The notes: a model not told the origin generated them from the letters alone. Counted from the first letter of the stretch, positions 1 through 8,289 are shown. The stretch is DNA of 50,890 nucleotides from Mycobacterium sp. (GCF_019247615.1 NZ_JAFBAT010000258.1:1-50890); one strand, 5' to 3'. A program made the numbers and translations.

Positions 1-176
1 ACACAACCGTCACCGACGTCGACGGTCTCGGTGCCGGGGCCGATGAGCGCGGCAACGTCGGACCGGTCGCCGACTGCAACAATCCGACCATCGGTGACGG
101 CGAGCGCTTCGGCGGTGGGCCGCGCCTCGTCGACGGTCAATAGGGTCCCGGTGATGACGAGATCAGCATCGGCCAT
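1..176 (-). CDS. Amidohydrolase, N-terminal part (Rv0552-like), cut by window edge
   Basis: The first 58 codons of a minus-strand gene read MADADLVITGTLLTVDEA, followed by a stretch containing GRIVAVGDRSDV. That is the usual N-terminal beta-sandwich of YtcJ/imidazolonepropionase-type metal-dependent amidohydrolases; the metal-binding HxH motif would lie further downstream, outside the window. In Mtb the gene next to fadD8 is Rv0552, an amidohydrolase, which fits. It is divergent from fadD8. The ATG has no ribosome binding site but has a TAGGTT hexamer six bases upstream, so the mRNA is probably leaderless. The substrate is unknown. Confidence 0.8.
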   Translation of the reverse strand, partial: MADADLVITGTLLTVDEARPTAEALAVTDGRIVAVGDRSDVAALIGPGTETVDVGDGC

Positions 177-182
177 TTGTCG

Positions 183-188
183 AACCTA
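183..188 (-). promoter_or_regulatory. -10 element TAGGTT of a probable leaderless promoter
   Basis: On the minus strand TAGGTT is followed by six bases (CGACAA) and then the ATG at 176. A TANNNT -10 hexamer this close to the start puts the transcription start at the A of the ATG. No -35 element is obvious. Inference from motif and spacing only. Confidence 0.45.
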
Positions 189-304
189 CAACGCCGCCGA
201 GTGTGCGCCCCACGCACGAAAACTGCCTCGAATCCGTCCGTAGCCCCCACGCTCGCCGACAGTCGCCGTCTAGGGGGGCGACGCACCCGAATTGCAACAC
301 GTTC

Positions 305-310
305 TAGTGT
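305..310 (+). promoter_or_regulatory. -10 element TAGTGT of a probable leaderless fadD8 promoter
   Basis: TAGTGT is followed by six bases (GGCCGC) and then the fadD8 ATG. No purine-rich ribosome binding site is present. The same spacing is seen at the divergent amidohydrolase gene. Confidence 0.45.
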
Positions 311-316
311 GGCCGC

Positions 317-1927
317 ATGAGTGACGATCTGCTGCGCAACCCGACCCACAACGGCCACCTGCTGGTGGGCGCCCTCAAGCGCCACAAGAACAGGCCGGTG
401 TTGTTCCTCGGCGACACCACGCTGACCGGTGGCCAGCTGGCCGAGCGCATCAGTCAATATGTCCAGGCGTTCGACGCGCTGGGGGCCGGCACGGGGGTCA
501 CGGTCGGCCTGCTGTCGCTCAACCGTCCAGAGGTCCTAATGATCCTCGGCGCCAGCCAGACCCAGGGCTATCGGCGCACCGCGCTGCACCCGCTCGGCTC
601 GCTGGACGACCACGCCTACGTGCTGTCCGACGCCGGGGCCAGCTCGCTGATCATCGATCCCAACTCGATGTTCGTCGAGCGCGCGCTAGGGCTGCTGGAG
701 AGGGTGGACTCGCTCAAGCAGATCCTCACCATCGGTCCGGTGCCGGAGGCCTTGAGCGGCATCAAGGGACAAGCCGTCGACCTGTCGGCCGAGGCGGCCA
801 AGTACGAGCCGAAGCCGCTGGTGGTGGCCGACCTGCCGCCGAACCACATCGGCGGCCTGACGTACACCGGCGGCACGACGGGCAAGCCCAAGGGCGTGAT
901 CGGCACCACCGGGAACATCGCCGCGATGACGGCGATCCAGCTCGCGGAATGGGAATGGCCCGAGCACCCGCGGTTCCTGATGTGCACGCCGCTGTCGCAC
1001 GCGGGCGCGGCGTTCTTCACCCCCACGGTGGTCAAGGGTGGCGAGATGGTGGTGCTCAGCAAGTTCGACCCGGCCGAGGTGTTGAAAACCATTGAGGAAC
1101 GCCGCATTACGGCCACGATGCTGGTGCCTTCGATGCTCTACGCGCTGATGGACCACCCCGATTCGCACACCCGGGACCTGTCGTCGCTGGAGACCGTCTA
1201 CTACGGCGCTTCGGCGATCAACCCGGTGCGGCTGGCCGAGGCGATCCGCCGGTTCGGCCCCATCTTCGCCCAGTACTACGGCCAATCCGAGGCGCCGATG
1301 GTCATCACCTACCTCGCCAAGGGCGACCACGACGAGAAGCGGCTGACCTCTTGTGGGCGCCCAACGCTTTTCGCGCGCGTCGCGCTGCTCGGCGAGGACG
1401 GCAAACCCGTGCCGCTGGGCGAGCCGGGCGAAATCTGTGTCAGCGGACCGCTATTGGCCGGCGGCTATTGGAATCTGCCGGACGAGACCGCCAAGACATT
1501 CCGGGACGGCTGGATGCATACCGGCGACATGGCCCGCGAGGACGAGGACGGCTTCTACTACATCGTCGACCGGGTCAAGGACATGATCGTCACGGGCGGG
1601 TTCAATGTGTTCCCCCGGGAGGTCGAGGACGTCGTCGCCGAGCATCCGGCCGTCGCGCAGGTTTGCGTGGTCGGGGCGCCGGACGAGAAGTGGGGCGAGG
1701 CCGTCACCGCGGTCGTGGTGCTGCGCGCCGATGCGGCCCGCGACGACGCCGCAATCGAGTCGATGACGGCCGAGATCCAGGCCGCGGTCAAAGAACGCAA
1801 GGGCTCGGTGCAGTCGCCCAAGCGGATCGTGGTCGTCGACGCGCTGCCGTTGACGGGGCTGGGCAAGCCGGACAAGAAGGCCGTGCGGGCGCAGTTCTGG
1901 GAGGGCGCGGGCCGCGCCGTGGGCTGA
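317..1927 (+). CDS. fadD8: Fatty-acyl-CoA/AMP ligase FadD8
   Basis: A 536-residue ANL-superfamily adenylate-forming enzyme that would activate a carboxylic acid (probably a fatty acid) to an acyl-adenylate and then acyl-CoA. Visible core motifs in order: A3 P-loop TYTGGTTGKPKGV near residue 182, YYGASAINP near 294, A5 YGQSE near 320, A7 GWMHTGDMA near 400, A8 DRVKDMIVTGGFNVFPREVED near 415-435, and the A10 catalytic lysine in LPLTGLGKPDKKAVR near the C-terminus. The enzyme is therefore complete. Its position beside the amidohydrolase and upstream of menB matches Mtb Rv0551c. The start is supported by the leaderless signature. It converges on a tetR gene across a double hairpin. The substrate cannot be read from sequence. 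Confidence 0.9.
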   Translation: MSDDLLRNPTHNGHLLVGALKRHKNRPVLFLGDTTLTGGQLAERISQYVQAFDALGAGTGVTVGLLSLNRPEVLMILGASQTQGYRRTALHPLGSLDDHAYVLSDAGASSLIIDPNSMFVERALGLLERVDSLKQILTIGPVPEALSGIKGQAVDLSAEAAKYEPKPLVVADLPPNHIGGLTYTGGTTGKPKGVIGTTGNIAAMTAIQLAEWEWPEHPRFLMCTPLSHAGAAFFTPTVVKGGEMVVLSKFDPAEVLKTIEERRITATMLVPSMLYALMDHPDSHTRDLSSLETVYYGASAINPVRLAEAIRRFGPIFAQYYGQSEAPMVITYLAKGDHDEKRLTSCGRPTLFARVALLGEDGKPVPLGEPGEICVSGPLLAGGYWNLPDETAKTFRDGWMHTGDMAREDEDGFYYIVDRVKDMIVTGGFNVFPREVEDVVAEHPAVAQVCVVGAPDEKWGEAVTAVVVLRADAARDDAAIESMTAEIQAAVKERKGSVQSPKRIVVVDALPLTGLGKPDKKAVRAQFWEGAGRAVG

Positions 1928-1936
1928 GTGCTTGCC

Positions 1937-1994
1937 TCGAGCGTGACGCTGCAGTCACGCTCGACGCCGAGCGTGACTGTGCCGTCACGTTCGG
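1937..1994. terminator. Two back-to-back hairpins between convergent genes
   Basis: Hairpin 1 (1937-1964) has perfect 11-bp arms, TCGAGCGTGAC and GTCACGCTCGA, with a six-base loop. Hairpin 2 (1967-1994) has arms CCGAGCGTGAC and GTCACGTTCGG, with one G-T wobble and again a six-base loop. The two stems are variants of one sequence. They fill the gap between the fadD8 stop and the tetR stop. There is no U-tract, as is usual for mycobacterial terminators. A bidirectional terminator is inferred. Confidence 0.6.
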
Positions 1995-2002
1995 CGGGTG
2001 GG

Positions 2003-2545
2003 CTAACAAGAAACGCCCGCCACCAGCAGGTCGAGCATGCGGCCCGTCTGCCCCGGCGAACCGCTGACCAGAAAGATGCCGAGCAGGCTCGACACCACGT
2101 CCTCGGCCCGCACGTCGGCGCGCAGGCTGCCGTCGTCGGCGCCGGCCCGCAGGAACATGTCGACGGCGCCGACGATGCTGTCGCGCGTCTGGCTGGGCTC
2201 CATGGCGCCCGAGTCGAAGATCGCGTGCAGCGACTCGGCCATCCCGCGCTTGGCGGCCACGAAGCTCGCGTAGCGGTCCATCCAGCCCCGGAGGGCGATC
2301 CGGGGCGGATGCCGTTTGAGCAGCTTTGCGGCCGCGGCGGCCACCTCCGAGAGCTCGGCGCGGTAGATCGCCTCCACAAGCGCCTCCCGGCTCGGGAAAT
2401 GCCGGTAGAGCGTCCCTATGCCGACGCCCGCGTCGCGGGCGATCGACTCGAGCGACACAGGTCGCCCCTCCGCGGCGGCGAACGCCGCGGTCGCCACCGC
2501 GAGGAGCTTCTCGCGGTTGCGGCGCGCATCCGACCGTTCAGCCAA
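2003..2545 (-). CDS. TetR-family transcriptional regulator
   Basis: About 180 residues. The N-terminal helix-turn-helix is clear: the stretch from FAAAEGRPVSLESIARDAGV through GIGTLYRHFPSREALVEAIY is the canonical TetR DNA-binding domain, followed by a helical ligand and dimer domain. The start chosen is TTG at 2545, because GGAGGAG lies eight bases upstream. The frame stays open to 2599, but that extension would run through the operator region. The gene is divergent from the aldo/keto reductase, and two copies of a palindrome lie between them (2547-2562 and 2582-2597). The nearer copy contains the tetR ribosome binding site, so autorepression is likely. Mtb has vapBC3 here instead, so this is accessory DNA. 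Ligand unknown. Confidence 0.85.
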   Translation of the reverse strand: MAERSDARRNREKLLAVATAAFAAAEGRPVSLESIARDAGVGIGTLYRHFPSREALVEAIYRAELSEVAAAAAKLLKRHPPRIALRGWMDRYASFVAAKRGMAESLHAIFDSGAMEPSQTRDSIVGAVDMFLRAGADDGSLRADVRAEDVVSSLLGIFLVSGSPGQTGRMLDLLVAGVSC

Positions 2546-2546
2546 A

Positions 2547-2597
2547 GCGGAGGCTCCTCCGGTTCTGCTATGCTGACATAAGCGGAGGGTCCTCCGC
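2547..2597. promoter_or_regulatory. Twin palindromic operators for the divergent TetR
   Basis: GCGGAGG-CT-CCTCCGG (2547-2562) and GCGGAGG-GT-CCTCCGC (2582-2597) are two copies of one 16-bp palindrome, 35 bp apart from start to start. The second is perfect; the first has one outer mismatch. The first covers the ribosome binding site of tetR. The second lies just downstream of TATGCT (2569-2574), a possible -10 for the reductase gene, so it would cover that transcription start. Binding by the neighbouring TetR is inferred from position and symmetry. Confidence 0.65.
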
Positions 2598-2622
2598 ATT
2601 TCTCCATTATGACGGGAGCACC

Positions 2623-3501
2623 ATGACGGACATCTCGAAGGTCGCCCGAGTCGGCCACGGCGCCATGCAACTGTTCGACGGCATCTCCGAAGAGGACGCC
2701 GTCGCGGTGCTGCGTCGCGCGGTCGAACTCGGCGTCAACCACATCGACACCGCGTCGTTTTACGGCCCCGGCGAGGTGAACCGCCGGATCCGCGCGGCGC
2801 TGGCCCCCTACCCCGACGACCTCGTCATTGTCAGCAAGGTCGGTGCGCGCTACACCGGCGAAGGGGCGATCCCCCTCGCCTCGGCGCAAAGACCCGCCGA
2901 GTTGCGCGCTGCCGTCGAGGACGATCTGCGTCAGCTCGGCCTCGAGCGCGTCCCCGTCGTCAATCTCCGGCGCATGGATCTGGGGCCCAGCGCGCAGCCC
3001 GAGGGTGACCAGATCATCGACCTCGACGACCAGCTCGCTGAGATGATCGCGCTGCGCGAGGAGGGCAAGATCGGCGCGATCGGCATCAGCAGCGTGCCGC
3101 TGGATGTCGTGCGGCGGGCGCAGCCCGCGGGGATCGTCTGCGTCCAGAACGCGTACAGCCTGCTCGACCGCTCGCAGGAAGAGACGCTCGACGCCTGCAC
3201 CGCCGAAGGAATCGCCTGGGTGCCGTACTTCCCATTGGGATCGGCGTTCCCGGGAGCCCCCAAGGTCACCGACAATGCCGTCGTCGTCGATATCGCCGCC
3301 GACCTCGGCACCACCCCGGCTCAGGTCAGCTTGGCGTGGCTGTTGGCGCATGCACCGAACACGTTGCTGATCCCGGGCACCCGGTCGATCGCCCACCTCG
3401 AGGAGAACGTCGGTGCCGCGGCCGTCGCGCTCGGCGCCGACGCGATCGCGCGGCTGGACGCCGTCAGCCCGTCCTTGGGGGAGGCGCACACCGGCCACTG
3501 A
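2623..3501 (+). CDS. Aldo/keto reductase
   Basis: 292 residues, a full-length (alpha/beta)8-barrel NADPH-dependent oxidoreductase. The catalytic Asp is in HIDTASFYG (D42), with Y47 and K72 (IVSKVGARY). At the usual His position the sequence reads VVNLRRMD, with Asn, as in many bacterial members. The NADPH phosphate-binding end is IPGTRSIAHLEENVGA. ATG at 2623 is chosen because GGGAG precedes it and the ATG at 2609 hits a stop after four codons. It is probably controlled by the divergent TetR through the twin palindromes. The physiological substrate is unknown; a detoxification role is a guess from the TetR pairing. Confidence 0.88.
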   Translation: MTDISKVARVGHGAMQLFDGISEEDAVAVLRRAVELGVNHIDTASFYGPGEVNRRIRAALAPYPDDLVIVSKVGARYTGEGAIPLASAQRPAELRAAVEDDLRQLGLERVPVVNLRRMDLGPSAQPEGDQIIDLDDQLAEMIALREEGKIGAIGISSVPLDVVRRAQPAGIVCVQNAYSLLDRSQEETLDACTAEGIAWVPYFPLGSAFPGAPKVTDNAVVVDIAADLGTTPAQVSLAWLLAHAPNTLLIPGTRSIAHLEENVGAAAVALGADAIARLDAVSPSLGEAHTGH

Positions 3502-3502
3502 C

Positions 3503-3508
3503 TACTGT
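3503..3508 (+). promoter_or_regulatory. -10 element TACTGT, probable leaderless promoter
   Basis: TACTGT, overlapping the stop codon region of the aldo/keto reductase, is followed by seven bases and then the GTG at 3516. This supports GTG 3516 over GTG 3507 as the start of the next gene. Confidence 0.4.
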
Positions 3509-3515
3509 GGCAGGC

Positions 3516-3977
3516 GTGGGCAACAGCGAGCGTGTCCGGCCTCCGTGGTGGCTCAAGCCGGCCAACAAGGTCTTCATCCAGATGTCTCGGCTGGGAATGA
3601 GTTTCGGCGGCGAGAGTCCGGTGGTAATGACCGTGCGGGGACGCAAGTCCGGGCGTGACCGGTCGACGCCGGTGACGCCGATGACCGTGGACGGCGAGCG
3701 ATACGTCGTCGGCGGCTTTCCGGGCGCGGACTGGGTCCGAAACGTCCGGGCCGCAGGCGAAGTCACGCTGACCCGCGGCCGCAAGCACGAACGCGTCCGG
3801 ATGGTCGAGCTGTCGCCCGACGACGCGCGGCCGATACTGCGCGCCTTCCCGGCCGAGGTTCCCACCGGCGTCGGCTTCATGAAACGGGCGGGACTCATCA
3901 CCGACGGTCGCCCCGAGGAATTCGAGGCGCTGGCCGGCTTGTGTGCCGTGTTCCGTTTCGCGCCGGTGGAAAGCTAA
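3516..3977 (+). CDS. DUF385 / deazaflavin-dependent nitroreductase-family protein
   Basis: 153 residues. The stretch WWLKPANKVFIQMSRLG, then VVMTVRGRKSGRDRSTPVTP, then GADWVRNVRAAGEVTL is the split-beta-barrel pattern of the DUF385 (Ddn-like) family, whose members bind F420 or related flavins in mycobacteria. No catalytic residue can be assigned. GTG at 3516 is preferred from the leaderless-promoter spacing; GTG at 3507 is an in-frame alternative. The stop codon TAA shares its last base with the menB ATG (TAATG), so menB may be translationally coupled to this gene. It is not present at this place in Mtb. Confidence 0.75.
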   Translation: MGNSERVRPPWWLKPANKVFIQMSRLGMSFGGESPVVMTVRGRKSGRDRSTPVTPMTVDGERYVVGGFPGADWVRNVRAAGEVTLTRGRKHERVRMVELSPDDARPILRAFPAEVPTGVGFMKRAGLITDGRPEEFEALAGLCAVFRFAPVES

Positions 3978-4885
3978 TGTCGTTGAGTGACAACCCCTTT
4001 CAGCCAGATGCATGGCGCCGTGTCGACGGTTTCGGCGATCTGACCGACATCACCTACCACCGCCACGTCGAGGACGCCACCGTGCGGGTGGCCTTTGCCC
4101 GGCCGGAGGTGCGCAACGCGTTTCGGCCGCACACCGTCGACGAGTTGTACCGGGTGCTCGACCATGCCCGGATGTCCCCCGACGTGGGGGTAGTGCTGCT
4201 GACGGGCAATGGCCCGTCGCCGAAGGACGGCGGCTGGGCCTTCTGCTCCGGCGGAGACCAGCGCATCCGCGGCCGCTCGGGGTATCAGTACGCCTCCGGC
4301 GAGACGGCCGACACCGTCGACGCGGCCCGCGCCGGCCGGCTGCACATCCTCGAAGTTCAACGGCTGATCCGGTTCATGCCCAAGGTGGTCATCTGCCTGG
4401 TCAACGGGTGGGCAGCCGGGGGTGGACACAGCCTGCACGTGGTCTGCGACCTCACACTCGCCAGCCGCGAACACGCCCGCTTCAAGCAGACCGACGCCGA
4501 CGTCGGCAGCTTCGACGGCGGTTACGGCAGCGCATATCTGGCCCGCCAGGTGGGCCAGAAGTTCGCCCGCGAAATCTTCTTCTTGGGCCGTACGTACACC
4601 GCCGAGCAGATGCACCGCATGGGGGCGGTCAACGAGGTGGTGGCGCACACGGAGCTGGAGCGGGCCGGGGTGCAATGGGCGGCGGAGATCAACGCGAAAT
4701 CGCCTCAGGCACAAAGGATGTTGAAGTTCGCCTTCAATCTGCTCGACGACGGCCTGGTGGGTCAGCAGCTGTTCGCCGGTGAGGCCACCCGGCTGGCGTA
4801 CATGACCGACGAGGCCGTCGAGGGCCGCGACGCGTTCCTGGAAAAGCGTCCGCCGGACTGGAGCCGTTTCCCGCGGTATTTCTAA
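3977..4885 (+). CDS. menB: 1,4-dihydroxy-2-naphthoyl-CoA synthase MenB
   Basis: 302 residues of the crotonase superfamily. It cyclises o-succinylbenzoyl-CoA to 1,4-dihydroxy-2-naphthoyl-CoA in menaquinone synthesis. Nearly all of it reads like Mtb MenB: PEVRNAFRPHTVDELYRVL, WAFCSGGDQRIRGRSGYQY (CoA and active-site loop), the oxyanion stretch NGWAAGGGHSLHVVCDLTLA, KQTDADVGSFDGGYGSAYLA with the catalytic Asp, and the C-terminal PPDWSRFPRYF. The N-terminus is shorter than Mtb's 314-residue protein but starts just before the conserved LSDNPF. The start overlaps the previous stop by one base. Confidence 0.97.
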   Translation: MSLSDNPFQPDAWRRVDGFGDLTDITYHRHVEDATVRVAFARPEVRNAFRPHTVDELYRVLDHARMSPDVGVVLLTGNGPSPKDGGWAFCSGGDQRIRGRSGYQYASGETADTVDAARAGRLHILEVQRLIRFMPKVVICLVNGWAAGGGHSLHVVCDLTLASREHARFKQTDADVGSFDGGYGSAYLARQVGQKFAREIFFLGRTYTAEQMHRMGAVNEVVAHTELERAGVQWAAEINAKSPQAQRMLKFAFNLLDDGLVGQQLFAGEATRLAYMTDEAVEGRDAFLEKRPPDWSRFPRYF

Positions 4886-4935
4886 GCGTCGCTGGCCCCG
4901 ATCGCGAGGGTCGTGGCGCTGACGGTACCCCCACC

Positions 4936-4941
4936 TACACT
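4936..4941 (+). promoter_or_regulatory. -10 element TACACT, probable leaderless promoter
   Basis: TACACT is followed by seven bases and then the GTG at 4949, with no ribosome binding site. It gives the SDR gene its own promoter separate from menB. Confidence 0.4.
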
Positions 4942-4948
4942 CACCGGC

Positions 4949-5833
4949 GTGAGTAGAAGTCCGCTTCGCCGGTTGTCCGAACAGATCGCGTTGGCAAGCA
5001 TGCGCCCGCCGATCTCACCGCAACTAATGCTGAACCGGCCCCCGATGAAACCCGTCGACCTCGACGGCAAGCGGATCCTGCTCACCGGAGCGTCGTCGGG
5101 CATCGGCGAGGCCGGCGCCGAACTGTTCGCCCGACACGGCGCAACCGTGGTCGCCGTGGCCCGCCGTCAGGATCTGCTGGACGCCGTCGCCGACCGGATC
5201 ACGACGGCGGGCGGCACGGCAATCCCGATCGCCTGCGACCTTTCGCAGCTGGACGCCATCGACGCCCTGGTCGCCGACGTGGAACACCGTATCGGGGGCA
5301 TCGACATCCTGGTCAACAACGCGGCGCGGTCGATCCGGCGCGGCCTCGCCGAATCGCTGGAACGCTGGCACGACGTCGAGCGGGTCATGGCGCTCAACTA
5401 CTACGGGCCGCTGCGGCTGATCCGGGGGCTCGCGCCGGGAATGCTCGAGCGCGGCGACGGCCACATCATCAACGTCTCCACCTGGGGCGTGATGTCGGAG
5501 GCGTCGCCGATGTTCGGGGTGTACAACGCGTCGAAGGCCGCCCTGGGATCCATCAGCCGGGTCGTCGAAACCGAGTGGGGCCGTAAGGGTGTGCATTCGA
5601 CGACGCTTTACTACCCGTTGGTGGCCACCCCGATGATCAAACCGACGAAGGCGTACGACGGGATGCCCGCTTTGAGCGCAGACGAAGCCGCCGAATGGAT
5701 GGTCACGGCCGCGCGCACCCGGCCGGTGCGGATCGCGCCGCGGATGGCCGTCGCACTCAGCGCGTTGAACACCGTAGGCCCCCGGTGGGTCAACACCCTC
5801 ATGCAGCGGCGCGCCGCCCACTTGGACCAATGA
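4949..5833 (+). CDS. Short-chain dehydrogenase/reductase (Rv0547c-like)
   Basis: 294 residues, the length I recall for Mtb Rv0547c. The classical SDR motifs are all present: nucleotide-binding LLTGASSGIGE near residues 44-54, NNAARS, catalytic Ser in INVSTWG, and YNASK with Tyr192 and Lys196. A longer N-terminal segment (residues 1-40) precedes the Rossmann fold. Cofactor preference and substrate cannot be told. It lies between menB and menE as in Mtb, but a menaquinone role is not established. GTG at 4949 is supported by the leaderless -10 and by matching length. Confidence 0.88.
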   Translation: MSRSPLRRLSEQIALASMRPPISPQLMLNRPPMKPVDLDGKRILLTGASSGIGEAGAELFARHGATVVAVARRQDLLDAVADRITTAGGTAIPIACDLSQLDAIDALVADVEHRIGGIDILVNNAARSIRRGLAESLERWHDVERVMALNYYGPLRLIRGLAPGMLERGDGHIINVSTWGVMSEASPMFGVYNASKAALGSISRVVETEWGRKGVHSTTLYYPLVATPMIKPTKAYDGMPALSADEAAEWMVTAARTRPVRIAPRMAVALSALNTVGPRWVNTLMQRRAAHLDQ

Positions 5834-5873
5834 GACCGCTGAAGCCCATGAAACCCATGACCGCGGGAGGTCG

Positions 5874-6515
5874 GTGTCTGAAATCTGGTCAACGATTGCG
5901 GCCGAGCGCGGCGCCCTGGCCGACGACCTGGCCGGCCTCACGCCAACGCAGTGGGATACGCCGTCGCTGTGCGCGGGGTGGACGGTCCGCGACATCGTCG
6001 CGCACCTTTCGGCGACCGCCTCGCTGAACCCCGCCACATTCTTCGCCGGGATGCTCAAGTCCGGCTTCAACTTCGACAGATTCGCCAACGGGCAGATCGC
6101 GAAGCACCGGGGCGCCGGCCCGGACGCCACCCTGGCAGAGTTCCGGAGGCTGCAGAACTCCACCTCCGCACCCCCCGGCCCCAAGACGTCGTGGCTTGGG
6201 GAGGTGGTGATCCACGGCGCCGACGTCCGTCGTCCGCTGGGCATCCAGCACAGCTACCCGCCGGACGCTGTTCGCCAGGTCCTCGACTTCTACAAGAGCT
6301 CCAACATGCTCATCGGCTCCAAGAAACGAATCGCCGGGCTGGAGCTGTCGGCCACCGATGACGACTGGCGGTACGGGGAGGGCGACACCAACGCCCGAGT
6401 CGAGGGCCCCATGTTGTCGCTGCTCCTCGCCATGACCGGCCGGTCCGCCGCCTGTGACGATCTCACCGGCCCCGGCGTCGCGACGCTTCGCAGCCGATGC
6501 GCTCCGACGCCGTAG
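5874..6515 (+). CDS. Maleylpyruvate isomerase/DinB-fold family protein (TIGR03083 type)
   Basis: 213 residues. The start VSEIWSTIAAERGALADDLA, then WDTPSLCAGWTVRDIVAHLS with its Cys and His, and WLGEVVIHGADVRRPLGI in the middle are typical of the actinobacterial TIGR03083 family (MDMPI_N domain). Some members use mycothiol and a metal held by His residues. The paired histidines in IVAHLS and VIHGAD are the expected metal ligands. GTG at 5874 follows GGGAGG at a short spacing; no earlier in-frame start was found. Thiol-dependent detoxification or isomerisation is a family-level inference. I do not recall it at this place in Mtb. Confidence 0.7.
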   Translation: MSEIWSTIAAERGALADDLAGLTPTQWDTPSLCAGWTVRDIVAHLSATASLNPATFFAGMLKSGFNFDRFANGQIAKHRGAGPDATLAEFRRLQNSTSAPPGPKTSWLGEVVIHGADVRRPLGIQHSYPPDAVRQVLDFYKSSNMLIGSKKRIAGLELSATDDDWRYGEGDTNARVEGPMLSLLLAMTGRSAACDDLTGPGVATLRSRCAPTP

Positions 6516-6536
6516 AGACGTGATAGACACGACGCC

Positions 6537-6944
6537 ATGGAGATCCTGGCCAGCCGGATGCTTCTCCGGCCGGCGGACTATCAGCGTTCACTGAGCTTCT
6601 ACCGCGATCAGATCGGCCTGGCGATCGCCCGCGAATATGGGGCCGGCACAGTGTTTTTCGCGGGCCAATCCCTGCTGGAGCTGGCCGGGTACGGTTCCCC
6701 GGACCACTCGCGGGGACCCTTTCCCGGTGCGCTGTGGCTGCAGGTCCGCGACATCGCAGCAACTCAGGCCGAGCTCGCCGACCGTGGCGTGTCGATCGCC
6801 CGCGAAGCGCGCCGCGAACCGTGGGGCCTGCACGAGATGCACGTCATCGATCCGGACGGGATCACGCTGATCTTCGTCGAGATCCCGGGGGACCACCCGC
6901 TACGCCGCGATACCCGCGGCGACGCCGGGGAAACAAAAGGTTAA
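6537..6944 (+). CDS. Glyoxalase/VOC-fold protein (Rv0546c-like)
   Basis: 135 residues with two beta-alpha-beta-beta-beta units: the first around LRPADYQRSLSFYRDQIGLA, the second ending in HEMHVIDPDGITLIFVEIP. Metal-ligand candidates are the Glu residues in LLELAGYG and FVEIP and the His in HEMHV. Members include glyoxalase I-like enzymes, dioxygenases and thiol transferases, so the reaction is open. It directly follows the maleylpyruvate-isomerase-fold gene (22-base gap). Mtb Rv0546c at the same place is similar in size. Confidence 0.8.
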   Translation: MEILASRMLLRPADYQRSLSFYRDQIGLAIAREYGAGTVFFAGQSLLELAGYGSPDHSRGPFPGALWLQVRDIAATQAELADRGVSIAREARREPWGLHEMHVIDPDGITLIFVEIPGDHPLRRDTRGDAGETKG

Positions 6945-7041
6945 CTACAGACCAACTTCTGTCGACAAGTCGAGGTATACCTGCGTTTCCGCAGTCACAG
7001 CATTCGACAATTCAATCCCACAGCTACGAGAATCATTCGCT

Positions 7042-8289
7042 GTGAACATCGACTTGTTCCTCCTAGTCATCGTCGTAATCACGGCACTCGCTTTCGATTT
7101 CACCAACGGCTTCCACGACACCGGCAACGCGATGGCGACCTCCATCGCCAGCGGCGCGCTGGCACCCAAGGCGGCCGTCGCACTGTCCGCGGTGCTCAAC
7201 CTGATCGGCGCCTTCATGTCCACCGCCGTCGCGGCGACCATCGCCAAGGGCCTGATCGACGGGCATATCGTGACGCTGGAACTGGTGTTCGCCGGCCTGG
7301 TCGGCGGCATCGTCTGGAACCTGATGACCTGGCTGCTGGGCATCCCGTCGAGCTCCTCGCACGCGCTGATCGGCGGCATCGTCGGCGCCACGCTGGCAGC
7401 GGTGGGCGCGCACGGTGTGCTCTGGAAGGGCCTGGTGTCCCACGTGCTGATCCCGGCCGTTGTCGCCGCGATCCTGGCGATCGTCGTCGGCGCGATCGCG
7501 ACCTGGCTGGTGTACCGGATCACCCGCGGTATCGCGACCGACCGCACCGAGGCCGGGTTCCGCTACGGCCAGTGGGGCTCGGCGTCGCTGGTCTCCCTGG
7601 CCCACGGCACCGGCGACGCGCAGAAGACCATGGGCATCATCTTCCTCGGGCTCATGTCCTACGGGGCGGTCAGCAAGACCGCCGCGTCGCCGCCGCTGTG
7701 GGTCATCGTGTGTTGTGCCCTGGCGATGGCGGCGGGCACCTACCTGGGCGGCTGGCGCATCATCCGCACCCTGGGTAAGGGTTTGGTCGAGATCAAGTCG
7801 CCGCAGGGCATGGCCGCCGAATCCTCGTCGGCCGCAGTCATTCTGCTGTCCACCCACTTCGGCTACGCGTTGTCGACGACGCAGGTCTGCACGGGTTCGG
7901 TGCTCGGCAGCGGGCTGGGCAAGCCCGGCGGCGAGGTGCGCTGGGGCGTGGCCGGCCGGATGGTGGTCGCGTGGCTGATAACGCTTCCGTCGGCAGGGTT
8001 GGTCGGGGCGGTCACCTACTGGATCGTGCATGAAATCGGGGGCTACCCCGGCGCGGTCATCGGGTTCGGGCTGCTGGTCGCGGTCTCCACCGTTATCTAC
8101 ATCCGCTCCCGCAGGGTCAAGGTCGACCACAAGAACGTCAATGCCGAATGGGAAGGCAGCCTCACCGCCGGTCTCGAAGGCGAAGACCACAAGCCCTCGG
8201 ACCCGGGGCCCAGGGTGGGCGCCGGGGCGCCGCCGGGATCCGGCTCCGGATCCGGTGACGCCAGCGTGACCGCGGGGAACCAGTCATGA
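7042..8289 (+). CDS. pitA: Inorganic phosphate transporter PitA
   Basis: 415 residues, an integral membrane protein of the PiT/PHO4 family that takes up metal-phosphate by proton symport. The two inverted-repeat signatures are plain: DFTNGFHDTGNAMATSIA near the N-terminus and SLAHGTGDAQKTMGIIFLG in the middle. About ten hydrophobic segments fill residues 5-355, and a polar Gly/Ser-rich cytoplasmic tail ends the protein. GTG at 7042 is the only reasonable start; MNIDLFLLVIVVITALAFDF is the first membrane segment. The last bases overlap the next gene by ATGA, so the two are probably co-translated, as with Mtb Rv0545c and Rv0544c. Confidence 0.95.
   Translation: MNIDLFLLVIVVITALAFDFTNGFHDTGNAMATSIASGALAPKAAVALSAVLNLIGAFMSTAVAATIAKGLIDGHIVTLELVFAGLVGGIVWNLMTWLLGIPSSSSHALIGGIVGATLAAVGAHGVLWKGLVSHVLIPAVVAAILAIVVGAIATWLVYRITRGIATDRTEAGFRYGQWGSASLVSLAHGTGDAQKTMGIIFLGLMSYGAVSKTAASPPLWVIVCCALAMAAGTYLGGWRIIRTLGKGLVEIKSPQGMAAESSSAAVILLSTHFGYALSTTQVCTGSVLGSGLGKPGGEVRWGVAGRMVVAWLITLPSAGLVGAVTYWIVHEIGGYPGAVIGFGLLVAVSTVIYIRSRRVKVDHKNVNAEWEGSLTAGLEGEDHKPSDPGPRVGAGAPPGSGSGSGDASVTAGNQS

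Noticed and set aside
7063..8190. 375-codon minus-strand frame opposite pitA
   Set aside because: Typical high-GC antisense shadow; the plus strand has clear PiT motifs.
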